A stretch of 13,727 nucleotides of DNA from JAYZAP01 sp964645285 (GTDB lineage: Bacteria; Pseudomonadota; Alphaproteobacteria; JAAXGF01). Below are positions 1 through 7,382 of this stretch, piece after piece. The stretch lies in the NCBI GenBank assembly GCA_964645285.1, contig CAZYDR010000097.1, forward strand, positions 1 through 13,727, written 5' to 3'. Below the pieces are notes generated by a model that did no database searches, was not told the DNA's origin, and saw only the letters and a list, made by a program, of their open reading frames with translations. Numbering within the stretch: position 1 is the first letter of the stretch; each line of letters begins with the position of its first letter. The translations under genes were made by a program, and so were the position numbers.

Positions 1-944
1 ATGTTGTTGGGGTTGTCCTTGGTCGGCACGATGCAGACCACGTCGCCGCCGATCACCTCGAGGCCGCGCAGGCCGTCGAGGATGGCCAGGGTCTCCTCCA
101 TGAAGAAGCCGGTGCCGTCGGGCTGGATGTTGGCCGCCGCCGGGGCGATGGAGGGGTCGAAGGCGTCCATGTCGAAGGTGATGTAGACCGGCGAATCGCC
201 GACCCTCTCGCGGATCAAGTCGATGGTCCGTTCGACCCCGAGCTTGTGATATTCCGTCATGGGAACAACGCGATAGCCCAGGTCGTCGCTGGCGTTGCGG
301 TAATCCAGAGTCCTGGTGTTGCCGCGAATGCCGATCTGCACGCTGCGAGAGGCGTCGACATGGCATTCGCGCACCAGATAGGCGGCCCAGTGGGCGGCCG
401 AGCGCTTCGAGCCGAGCCAGTGGGGCATCTGCTCGTAGGAGTCGCAGTGGGAATCGAAGTGGATCAAGGCCGCTTTGCGGCCGCCGCTCAGATTACCGTT
501 CTCGCCGGCGATGGCCTTGAGGATCGGCCCGGTGATGGCGTGGTCGCCGCCGATGGAGACTGGATAAGTACCCGCTCTGTCGAGGCGTTTGAAGTACGCC
601 TCCATGTGCTCGACGCTGACGTCGTTGACCATGGCTTCCGGCAGGGGCACGTCGCCCACATCGTTGATGCGACAGATGTCCCAGGGGACGATGCCGAAGG
701 TATTGTGTGCCAGGCGATAGAAGCCCGAAACGTGGCGCATGGCCCGGGGCGCCAGATGCTGGTCGCGCTCGGTCGAGCCGTTGCCCGATGAGTGGGGCAC
801 GCCGACCAGGGCGATATCGCAGTTCGCCGGGTCCTTGTCGTGGGGGCAGCGGAACAGGGTCGGCACGCCGTGCCAATACCAGCTTTGCACCGAGTTCTCG
901 GCGTTCTCGAACCAGGCGTCGTCGTATTTTGAAAGATCAGTCAT
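1..944 (-). CDS. Agmatinase/arginase-family ureohydrolase (3' end missing)
   Basis: The encoded protein belongs to the binuclear-manganese ureohydrolases, which release urea from guanidino compounds such as agmatine or guanidinobutyrate. About 314 residues are visible before the gene leaves the left edge. The metal-binding signatures are all present and in order: GGDHA around His135, D-S-H-C-D at Asp164 to Asp168, and D-M-D-A-F-D-P at Asp258 to Asp263. The last visible residues include GGDVV followed by PTKDNPNN. The ATG at 944-942 overlaps the stop of the upstream histidinol-dehydrogenase-like gene by 8 bases, so the two are almost certainly one transcript and translationally coupled. Family membership is clear from the motifs. 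The substrate (agmatine, guanidinobutyrate, guanidinopropionate or other) cannot be settled from sequence, so no gene symbol is given. Confidence 0.9.
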   Translation of the reverse strand, partial: MTDLSKYDDAWFENAENSVQSWYWHGVPTLFRCPHDKDPANCDIALVGVPHSSGNGSTERDQHLAPRAMRHVSGFYRLAHNTFGIVPWDICRINDVGDVPLPEAMVNDVSVEHMEAYFKRLDRAGTYPVSIGGDHAITGPILKAIAGENGNLSGGRKAALIHFDSHCDSYEQMPHWLGSKRSAAHWAAYLVRECHVDASRSVQIGIRGNTRTLDYRNASDDLGYRVVPMTEYHKLGVERTIDLIRERVGDSPVYITFDMDAFDPSIAPAAANIQPDGTGFFMEETLAILDGLRGLEVIGGDVVCIVPTKDNPNN

Positions 945-2307
945 GGCGGCCTCCCCGTGGAAAAAAGCGCAGGGGTGCAGCATAGTCTTCCAGCGCTTCA
1001 TCCCGCAATGGCGATACCGCGTTGGCGTGGCCGTCGAAGCCTTCGTAGGTCGCCAGCACCCGGGCGTGGCGCGCCATTTCCGGGTAGCCGGCTTTGGTCA
1101 CATAGGCCACCGAGGTGCGCTTCATGAAGTCGAACACCGAGAGCGGCGAGTGGGTCATGGCGGCGCCCGAGGTCGGCAGCACCGCGTTGGGGCCGAGCAC
1201 GAAATTGCCCAGGCTGCCCGGCGTATGGTCGCCGAGCAGGATCTCGCCGGCATTGTCGATACGCTCGAGATAAGCATGGGGGTCGGCGCCGAGAATCTGC
1301 AGGTGCTCCGGCGCGTAGGCGTTGACGAAATCGACGGCCGTGTCCATGTCGGGGGTCACCACGATGCCTCCCTGGGCGCCGCCGAGCACCGCCTGGGAAT
1401 GGCCGGCCCAGCGCTCGCCCATGTGCCCCCAGTATTCCGAGATAGCGATGCGGGCCGCTTCGGCCAGCTCGCGGCTGTCGGTTACCAGATAGGTCGATGA
1501 ATCGGCGCCGTGCTCGGATTCGATGATGGCGTCGAGCGCCGCGATGCGCGCATTCGCGGTGCTGTCGGCCATGATGATCGACTCGCTGGGCCCGGCCGGC
1601 GTGCCGCGCTCGATGATGTCCGATAACAGACGTATGCCGGCGACCACGTAGGGGCTGCCGGGACCGACCACCTTGTGGCATTTGGGCACGGTGGCGGTGC
1701 CGTAGGCGACCGCCGCGATGGCCTGGGCGCCGCCGCATTTGAAAACGTCGCCGACCCCGGCGAGACGGGCGGTGACCAGGGTGGCGTCGTCGATCTTGCC
1801 GTCGGGTCCCGGCGGCGTGACGATGACGATATTCGGGACCCCGGCGACCACGGCGGGTACCGCCGTCATCATCACGACACTTGGGAACGAGCCCTTGCCC
1901 CGGGGCACATAGCAGGCGACCGACGGGATCGGCCGAAAACGGTCGCCGGCGAAGGCGCCCGGCCTGATTTCGTTCATCCACATTTCTTCCGGCTTCTGGC
2001 CCTCGTGGAAGCGCCGGATATTGTCGACGGCGTATTCGATGGCCGCGGTCACCTCGGGCTCGAGGCGCGCCAGGGCGGCCTCGAAATCGGCCTCGGTGGC
2101 CTTGAGGTCATGGGCTTCCACGGTTGCCTTGTCGAACTCACGGGCGAAGCGGGCCAGGGCCTCGTCGCCTTCGTCACGCACCGCCGCGATGATCGGCTTG
2201 ACCAGTTCCATGGTGTCACGGAGGTCGGCCTCGGTGCGCACCAGCAGAGCGGCCCGCTGGGCGGCGTCGAGGGTGTAGTAGTCATAGAGGCTGACCTGTG
2301 CGGCCAT
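937..2307 (-). CDS. Histidinol dehydrogenase-like NAD-dependent dehydrogenase
   Basis: This 456-residue protein is homologous to HisD, the zinc enzyme that oxidises histidinol to histidine. The catalytic pair Glu334-His335 (A-P-E-H-L-Q) is present, as are His266 and His427, which correspond to E. coli His262 and His419. The other two zinc ligands are changed: the position of E. coli Gln259 is Glu263, and that of Asp360 is Asn368 (G-N-F instead of the usual G-D-Y). There is no histidine-biosynthesis gene nearby; the partner is a ureohydrolase overlapping by 8 bases. A paralogue acting on another amino alcohol or hydroxy substrate is therefore more likely than biosynthetic HisD. The ATG at 2307-2305 is chosen because GGAG lies 7 bases before it; an open extension further upstream lacks such a site. 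Confidence 0.85.
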   Translation of the reverse strand: MAAQVSLYDYYTLDAAQRAALLVRTEADLRDTMELVKPIIAAVRDEGDEALARFAREFDKATVEAHDLKATEADFEAALARLEPEVTAAIEYAVDNIRRFHEGQKPEEMWMNEIRPGAFAGDRFRPIPSVACYVPRGKGSFPSVVMMTAVPAVVAGVPNIVIVTPPGPDGKIDDATLVTARLAGVGDVFKCGGAQAIAAVAYGTATVPKCHKVVGPGSPYVVAGIRLLSDIIERGTPAGPSESIIMADSTANARIAALDAIIESEHGADSSTYLVTDSRELAEAARIAISEYWGHMGERWAGHSQAVLGGAQGGIVVTPDMDTAVDFVNAYAPEHLQILGADPHAYLERIDNAGEILLGDHTPGSLGNFVLGPNAVLPTSGAAMTHSPLSVFDFMKRTSVAYVTKAGYPEMARHARVLATYEGFDGHANAVSPLRDEALEDYAAPLRFFPRGGRHD

Positions 2308-2457
2308 GGTTGGTCTCCGGGCGATAACATGCGGGGTTGGCGAGGCGCAGGTTACAGCAGGTCCAGCCACGGATATCAAGGGCCAGTGTGGACGGGCGGC
2401 CATAGGAATGCTCTAAACGAGCGCCATGGAAATGCTGTCAAAGTTCAAGTACCGCTG

Positions 2458-3354
2458 ATGAAGCCGCTAGAGCGTGGGCAACTGCTGCCGTCCATTCTGC
2501 TGGTATTGTCGGCGGCCTTTTGGGGCCTGTTCTGGATTCCCATTCGGGCCTTCGAGGACGCCGGCCTCAGCCCCGCCTGGGCCGGTGTCGGACAGTTCCT
2601 AACCCCGGTGATGGTCATGACACCTCTGGCCGTTTGGCTCGCCTTCCATGGCAAGCCGACCGGCCTCGCCCAATGGAAAACGGCGCTGTTCACCGGCGCC
2701 GCCTTCGCGCTCTATGCCAATAGCCTGCTGCTAACCGAGGTCGCCCGCGCCCTGATCCTGTTCTACGTGGCGCCGGCCTGGGCGACCATGCTGGAAGTCA
2801 CCGTCATGAAGCGGCGCCTGACCACCGCGCGGGTTCTGGCTATCGTCCTCGGCTTCGGTGGCATCTACGTGCTGCTCGGCGGTGACGGAAGTTTGCCGGT
2901 GCCGCGCAATATCGGCGACTGGATGGCGCTCGGCGCGGGCATGTCCTGGGCCTACGGCTCCATGCGGGTACGCCTGGCGCCCGAGGTGACTTTGTTCGAG
3001 AACGTGTTTTCGTTCTTCACCTTCGCCGCGGTGGTCGGCCTGGCCGTCGCCATGTTACCTTTCGATGAGCTTGGCCGGCCGCCGACCCTGGACAAGACGG
3101 TCTATTTCCTGCCCTGGCTGCTGTTGATCGCCGTCGCCTTTCTGATCCCGGTCATGTGCATGCAGCTTTATTCGGTCAAGCTGGTTGATCCGGCACGGGT
3201 CAGCATTTTGTTTCAGAGCGAGGTGATGTTCGGCCTGGTCAGCGCCGCTGCCCTGACCGCTGAGCCGTTCGGCTGGAAGGAAGGTATCGGTGCCACTCTC
3301 GTCGTCGCGGCGTCGCTGACCGAGGTCGCGTTCAACCGCTCGGGGTCAAGTTAG
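2458..3354 (+). CDS. DMT-superfamily (EamA) transporter
   Basis: This 298-residue hydrophobic protein has the layout of drug/metabolite transporters: about ten membrane segments forming two EamA repeats. The first helix begins near residue 10 with L-L-P-S-I-L-L-V-L-S, followed by the family-typical A-A-F-W-G sequence. The second repeat starts near residue 160 with G-D-W-M-A-L-G-A-G-M-S-W-A. Such proteins move small metabolites across the inner membrane, often as exporters; the substrate cannot be predicted. The gene is divergent from the histidinol-dehydrogenase-like gene across 150 bases. The only ATG suited to the family's N terminus is at 2458, though no strong ribosome binding site precedes it. 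The reading frame stays open far upstream, but that part lies antisense to the dehydrogenase gene and is not protein-like. Its 3' end overlaps the convergent radical SAM gene by 23 bases. Confidence 0.88.
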   Translation: MKPLERGQLLPSILLVLSAAFWGLFWIPIRAFEDAGLSPAWAGVGQFLTPVMVMTPLAVWLAFHGKPTGLAQWKTALFTGAAFALYANSLLLTEVARALILFYVAPAWATMLEVTVMKRRLTTARVLAIVLGFGGIYVLLGGDGSLPVPRNIGDWMALGAGMSWAYGSMRVRLAPEVTLFENVFSFFTFAAVVGLAVAMLPFDELGRPPTLDKTVYFLPWLLLIAVAFLIPVMCMQLYSVKLVDPARVSILFQSEVMFGLVSAAALTAEPFGWKEGIGATLVVAASLTEVAFNRSGSS

Positions 3355-4246
3355 ACCCGTAGATCTGTCGCGGCGCCAGTTGCGACGGAAAGCGGTCGAT
3401 CAGCGCGCGGCGGGCCCGGAAGCAGAGATGGCAGGCGGTCACGGCGCCGTCTTCCGGCGCGACCCCGTAGTATTCGGCGAGGCGCGCCGGGCCGCCCTCG
3501 ACCAGCGGGCCGCAGATCGGGTGTGACGTCGGCCGGTATTCGGCCAGCAGTTCAGCGAGCCGGGTATGCCACAGGTTGCCGATACTCACGCCCTGGCAGA
3601 ACTGGACATTGCCGTGGGTATCGACGTGGACCCGCTCCGGCGCCACAAGGTCCTCAAACGGGCATTGGCCGAAGCTCGCGGCCGGCGACAGGGGCAGGCC
3701 GGCAGTCAATTGGTCGGCGGCGCGGCCACGAAACACCACATCGCCACCGATGATGGTCGCGCCTTTGGCGTGGCCCTCGTCTTCGGTCTGCAATGAAGGC
3801 TCTTCGATAGCGATGGTGTTGACCGGCATGCCGAGCCGCCGGGCGACATCAATTGCCGTGCGCACCGGCGTTGGGTCGCGTCCGTCGCTATGGAACCCGT
3901 CGTCGCTGATGCTGAGGTCGGCGACGCCCATTTCGGCCAGCGGCCGCAGCCGATTCTCGGCGACCTCGTCGGATGTTGCCCAATAGCCATTGGTGACGAT
4001 GCCGACTTCGAAACCCCGGTCGCGGGCCAGACGAATGCCCTCGACCAACAGGGGATAGGCGAGGAACGGCTCACCGCCTTCGAAATAGATGCGGTTGATG
4101 GTTCCCAGTTCCTCGGCCTGGTCGAGCACCTCGACCACTTGCTCGCGGGTGAAGGTTCCCCTGGCCTGGGGCCCGCAATAGAGAAAGCAGTGGTCGCACT
4201 CGAAATTGCAGGTGTAGGTGAGGAGCAGGTGAATTTCAGTCAACAT
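3332..4246 (-). CDS. Radical SAM protein with SPASM-like C-terminal cysteines
   Basis: This 304-residue protein carries the radical SAM cluster motif C-x3-C-x2-C at Cys13, Cys17 and Cys20, with a fourth cysteine at 24, and the SAM-binding G-G-E-P motif after it. At least five further cysteines (G-Q-C, Q-F-C, P-I-C-G and C-H-L-C) lie in the C-terminal third, as expected for an auxiliary iron-sulphur cluster of the SPASM/twitch type. The reaction is unknown. The gene follows the carboxymuconolactone-decarboxylase-like gene on the same strand, so the two may work together. The ATG at 4246 puts the start right before the conserved strand leading to the cluster. An in-frame ATG at 4342 (or TTG at 4345) would add 32-33 basic, non-conserved residues with AT-rich codons unlike the gene body. 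The ATG at 4246 has no well-spaced ribosome binding site, so the start remains uncertain. Confidence 0.85.
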   Translation of the reverse strand: MLTEIHLLLTYTCNFECDHCFLYCGPQARGTFTREQVVEVLDQAEELGTINRIYFEGGEPFLAYPLLVEGIRLARDRGFEVGIVTNGYWATSDEVAENRLRPLAEMGVADLSISDDGFHSDGRDPTPVRTAIDVARRLGMPVNTIAIEEPSLQTEDEGHAKGATIIGGDVVFRGRAADQLTAGLPLSPAASFGQCPFEDLVAPERVHVDTHGNVQFCQGVSIGNLWHTRLAELLAEYRPTSHPICGPLVEGGPARLAEYYGVAPEDGAVTACHLCFRARRALIDRFPSQLAPRQIYGSNLTPSG

Positions 4247-4250
4247 TGCG

Positions 4251-4276
4251 ACACGGGCGCGCTGGCGCCTCCGTGT
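4251..4276 (-). promoter_or_regulatory. Strong RNA hairpin just before the radical SAM start
   Basis: On the minus strand a 5-bp stem ACACG/CGTGT continues, after a 2-base bulge, into a 5-bp stem GGCGC/GCGCC with a 4-base loop. It ends 4 bases before the ATG at 4246. The only GGAGG in the region spans the junction of the two stems, so it would be partly sequestered. This could be a translational control structure, or an intragenic hairpin if the upstream start is used. Read on the plus strand it is followed by four T residues, but no plus-strand gene lies before it. Confidence 0.35.
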
Positions 4277-4350
4277 TTTCTCTCGGTCCAGATCACGAAA
4301 TCCATTAATACGCCGCCGACTGGGCCTGTCGTTGACCTGCATCAAGCAGT

Positions 4351-4370
4351 GACGGCTCCGCCGGAGCGTC
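4351..4370 (-). other. GC-rich hairpin downstream of the CMD-like gene
   Basis: An imperfect palindrome forms an 8-bp stem (GACG plus CTCC against GGAG plus CGTC) with a 1-base bulge and a 3-base loop. It starts 29 bases after the stop of the CMD-like gene on the minus strand. There is no T tract, so it is not a convincing intrinsic terminator. It may stabilise the 3' end or attenuate transcription into the radical SAM gene. Confidence 0.3.
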
Positions 4371-4399
4371 GGGTCAATGGCGCAAGACCCGGCTAAGGA

Positions 4400-4780
4400 T
4401 CACGCTCCGTCGATCTCGGCCAACACTCTTTTGGCAATGCGGAAGCATTCGACGCCGACCGGGATACCGCAATAGACGGCGATCTGGGTGAGGATCGAGC
4501 GTAGCTCATCGCGGGTCAGGCCGTTCTTGATGGCGCCGCGAAAATGCAGTTCCCACTCGTGCATGCGGTTCATGGCCGCGATCATGCCCAGGTTCAACAG
4601 ACTACGCTGCTTGTAGTCCAGGGTGTCGTCGCCCCAACAGGTGCCCCAGCAGTACTCGTTGAGCATGACCTGGAATTCCCGGTTGAAGTCGTCGGCCGCG
4701 GCCAGCGCGTTATCGACATATTCGTCGCCCAGCACGGCTTTGCGCGCTTTGAGACCTCGGTCGTATCGATCCTTGTCCAT
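4400..4780 (-). CDS. Carboxymuconolactone decarboxylase (CMD/AhpD-like) family protein
   Basis: This 126-residue protein has the all-helical CMD fold signature: the E-Y-x-W-G segment (residues 42-46), then D-Y-K-Q-R-S-L-L-N-L-G and N-G-L-T-R-D-E-L. PcaC of the protocatechuate pathway and the AhpD peroxidase partner both belong to this family. The length fits a single-domain PcaC-type protein, but four cysteines are unusual: a C-x3-C pair at 44 and 48 and another pair at 104 and 112. These suggest a thiol-redox role rather than decarboxylation, which is an inference. No protocatechuate genes are nearby. The ATG at 4780-4778 is preceded by an AGGGCAGG purine stretch at a suitable distance. The gene is divergent from selD across 152 bases and is followed on its own strand by the radical SAM gene. 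Confidence 0.85.
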   Translation of the reverse strand: MDKDRYDRGLKARKAVLGDEYVDNALAAADDFNREFQVMLNEYCWGTCWGDDTLDYKQRSLLNLGMIAAMNRMHEWELHFRGAIKNGLTRDELRSILTQIAVYCGIPVGVECFRIAKRVLAEIDGA

Positions 4781-4932
4781 GAAACCTGCCCTAATGTGTG
4801 GGTGGGTGGTGAGAAGGTGTCAAACTTGCGCCATCATAGTGAACGTGCCGCGTGGCCTACACTGTTTTGTGACGCCTGGACGCGTATTTCCTGCATTATG
4901 TTGATCCGGGTAAATGGAGGAACGCGACAACG

Positions 4933-6000
4933 ATGAATATTATGGACATTTCCCTGACCAGTCTGGCCAAGGCGGCCGGCTGTGCCGCCAAGATCGGTCA
5001 GGCCGATCTCGCTGCCGTCCTGGCCCATTTACCAGCGGACCGCGACCCGCGTCTGATGATCGGCCATTCGAGCGCCGACGACGCGGCGGTCTATCGCCTA
5101 AGCGACGATCTGGCGTTGGTCGAGACCGTCGATATCTTCCCCCCGATCGTCGATGATCCCTTCGACTACGGGCGCATCGCCGCCGCCAACGCCTTGAGCG
5201 ACGTCTATGCCATGGGCGGGACGCCGATCAGCGCCCTGAGTTTTGTCGCCTGGCCGGTGGAGACCCTCGGCCTCGACCGCCTCGGCCGGGTGCTGGCGGG
5301 CGCCTCCGAGATTTGCGATCAGGCCGGCATCGTCATCGCCGGCGGTCATTCCATCGTCGATGAGGAGCCCAAATTCGGCCTCTTCGTCAACGGCACGGTT
5401 CACCCGGACAAGGTGGTCGGCAACCACGGCGCCCGGCCCGGCGATGTGCTGGTGCTGACCAAAAAGATCGGCACCGGCATTCTGACTACGGCGGTCAAGC
5501 GCGGCCACCTTACGGCGGCGGGACTGGCCCCGGCGATAGAGTCCATGACCACCCTCAACCGCGCCGCCAGCACGGCCATGACCGGCGTAGGAGTAAGGGC
5601 GACGACGGACATCACCGGGTTTGGACTGCTTGGCCATCTCGGCACCATGCTGCGGGCCTCATCCCAGGCCGTCGGCCAATCCATTGGCGCCGAAATCCGC
5701 TTTGCCGACGTGCCCCTGTTCGACGAGGTCGAGAATTATCTCGCCTGGGGGCTTTGCCCCGGCGGCACCCGGCGCAACCTGGAGTTCGCCGCGCCGTATG
5801 CGCGCTTTGCTTCGAGCCTCGACGAAAACCGGCAATTGCTGCTGGCTGACGCCCAGACCTCCGGCGGTCTGCTGATCGCCCTGCCCGAGATCGGCCTCGA
5901 CGACCTGCTGGCGGCGCTCGAAGGCGAGGGCGTCGCGGTTCGCGCGGTGGTCGGCCGGATCACCGAAGCGGCCACGGCGGGCGTCATCGAGGTTTCATGA
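4933..6000 (+). CDS. selD: Selenide, water dikinase (selenophosphate synthetase)
   Basis: SelD makes monoselenophosphate from selenide and ATP in the cytoplasm, supplying the activated selenium used by SelA. The 355-residue length is normal. The active-site Cys17 and Lys20 (G-C-A-A-K) fall at the same residue numbers as in the E. coli enzyme. The nucleotide-binding region is recognisable in S-S-A-D-D-A-A-V-Y and in N-A-L-S-D-V-Y-A-M-G-G, followed by the conserved G-G-H-S and D-I-T-G-F-G-L-L-G-H sequences. Here residue 17 is cysteine rather than the selenocysteine found in some SelD proteins. A GGAGG at 4916-4920 precedes the ATG at 4933 by 12 bases; an in-frame ATG nine bases later is also possible. 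Its stop overlaps the selA start in an ATGA, so selD leads a coupled operon. Confidence 0.97.
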   Translation: MNIMDISLTSLAKAAGCAAKIGQADLAAVLAHLPADRDPRLMIGHSSADDAAVYRLSDDLALVETVDIFPPIVDDPFDYGRIAAANALSDVYAMGGTPISALSFVAWPVETLGLDRLGRVLAGASEICDQAGIVIAGGHSIVDEEPKFGLFVNGTVHPDKVVGNHGARPGDVLVLTKKIGTGILTTAVKRGHLTAAGLAPAIESMTTLNRAASTAMTGVGVRATTDITGFGLLGHLGTMLRASSQAVGQSIGAEIRFADVPLFDEVENYLAWGLCPGGTRRNLEFAAPYARFASSLDENRQLLLADAQTSGGLLIALPEIGLDDLLAALEGEGVAVRAVVGRITEAATAGVIEVS

Positions 6001-7382
6001 ACAAGCCCCGGTCAGCCATACCGTCCGTCGATGCGGTGCTACGCGCGCCCGGCGCCGCGGCGCTGATCGAGGATCATGGCCGTAGCGCCCTGACCGACGC
6101 GGTACGTCGCGCGGTCGAAGACCTGCGCCACGGTCTGTCGGAAAAGAGCGAGACCGGCGAGGCGGCTGTGCTGAATGCCGCCGGCGAAATATTGGCCGGC
6201 TGGACATCGTCGTCCCTGACAACCGTGTTCAACCTGACCGGCACCATTCTCCATACCAATCTCGGCCGCGCGCCCTTGCCGCCGGAAGCTATCGAGGCCA
6301 TGGCCCGGGTCGGCGCCGGCGCCTCCAACCTGGAGTATGACCTGACGGCCGGGCGGCGCGGCGACCGCGACGTTCATCTCGAGGAACGGCTGTGCCGCCT
6401 GACCGGGGCCGAGGCCGCCACGGTGGTCAACAACAACGCCGCCGCCGTACTGCTGTGCCTCAATTCCCTGGCGCTGCGCCGCGAGGCGCTGGTGTCGCGC
6501 GGTGAGTTGATCGAGATCGGCGGCTCGTTCCGCATCCCCGATATCATGGCCCGGGCCGGCGCCAAACTGCGCGAGGTCGGCACCACCAACCGCACCCACG
6601 CCAAGGATTTCACCGCCGCCCTCGGCCCCAAGACCGGGCTGGTCATGCAGGTCCACACCAGCAACTACACGATCCAGGGTTTTACCGCCGCCGTGGCGAC
6701 CACGGATCTGGCGGACCTGACCCACGACTACGGCGTGCCCCTGTTTGTTGACCTCGGCAGCGGCACCCTGGCCGACCTGCGGACTTACGGCCTGCCTTAT
6801 GAGCCGACCGCCCAGGAGGCCCTGGCCGCCGGCGCCGACGTGGTCAGCTTCAGTGGTGACAAACTGCTCGGCGGGCCACAGGCGGGCATCATGGTGGGCC
6901 GTGCCGACTGTATCGAGCGCATTCGGCGCAATCCCATGAAGCGGGCGCTTCGGGTCGACAAGATGACCATCGCCGCTCTCCATACGGTGCTCGGCTTCTA
7001 CGGCGATCCGGACAGCCTGGTCGAGCGGGTGCCGGCGTTGCGCCTGCTGGGCCGACCACTCTCGGATGTTCAGGCCCAGGCCCAACGACTGGCGCCGCTT
7101 CTTGGCGACGACCTGGACGCTACGGTTGATGTGGTCGATTGCCAAAGCCAGGCGGGCAGCGGCTCGCTACCTGACAGCGAAATTCCCAGCGCCGGGCTGG
7201 CCATCCGGCCTCGTGGTAGCAAGCGCGCTATCAAGGCCCTGGCGGCGCGCTTTCGCCGTCTGCCCGTGCCGGTCATCGGCCGGGTCCAGGACGGCGCTCT
7301 GGTGCTCGACCTGCGTGGTCTTGACGATGAGGCCGGCTTTATCGCCCAGCTCGATCACCTGGCGGGAGACGACGTGCCGTGA
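5997..7382 (+). CDS. selA: L-seryl-tRNA(Sec) selenium transferase (selenocysteine synthase)
   Basis: SelA is the PLP enzyme that converts seryl-tRNA(Sec) to selenocysteinyl-tRNA(Sec) using selenophosphate. The 461-residue protein shows the family sequence from F-N-L-T-G-T-I-L-H-T-N-L-G-R near residue 75, through the E-Y-D-L segment. The Schiff-base lysine is Lys289 in S-F-S-G-D-K-L-L-G-G-P-Q-A-G, close to the E. coli position 295. The enzyme is a large homodecamer in other bacteria. It starts inside the selD stop (ATGA overlap) and ends by overlapping selB in a GTGA, so all three proteins are probably made from one message by translational coupling. No key residue appears to be missing. Confidence 0.97.
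   Translation: MNKPRSAIPSVDAVLRAPGAAALIEDHGRSALTDAVRRAVEDLRHGLSEKSETGEAAVLNAAGEILAGWTSSSLTTVFNLTGTILHTNLGRAPLPPEAIEAMARVGAGASNLEYDLTAGRRGDRDVHLEERLCRLTGAEAATVVNNNAAAVLLCLNSLALRREALVSRGELIEIGGSFRIPDIMARAGAKLREVGTTNRTHAKDFTAALGPKTGLVMQVHTSNYTIQGFTAAVATTDLADLTHDYGVPLFVDLGSGTLADLRTYGLPYEPTAQEALAAGADVVSFSGDKLLGGPQAGIMVGRADCIERIRRNPMKRALRVDKMTIAALHTVLGFYGDPDSLVERVPALRLLGRPLSDVQAQAQRLAPLLGDDLDATVDVVDCQSQAGSGSLPDSEIPSAGLAIRPRGSKRAIKALAARFRRLPVPVIGRVQDGALVLDLRGLDDEAGFIAQLDHLAGDDVP

Noticed and set aside
246..791. Long plus-strand frame opposite the ureohydrolase
   Set aside because: It is a mirror frame of a well-supported gene in GC-rich DNA, with no recognisable domain and no ribosome binding site.
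1675..2457. N-terminal extension of the transporter frame
   Set aside because: It is antisense to the dehydrogenase gene, has low-complexity composition, and the membrane protein begins naturally at 2458.
3332..3334. The TGA ending the radical SAM gene as another selenocysteine codon
   Set aside because: Continuing the frame gives arginine-rich antisense of the transporter gene with no family likeness, and no SECIS-like hairpin was noticed after it.
3342..3358. Intrinsic terminator at the transporter stop (GGGTC/GACCC)
   Set aside because: The stem is only five base pairs, has no T tract and includes coding sequence of the transporter end.
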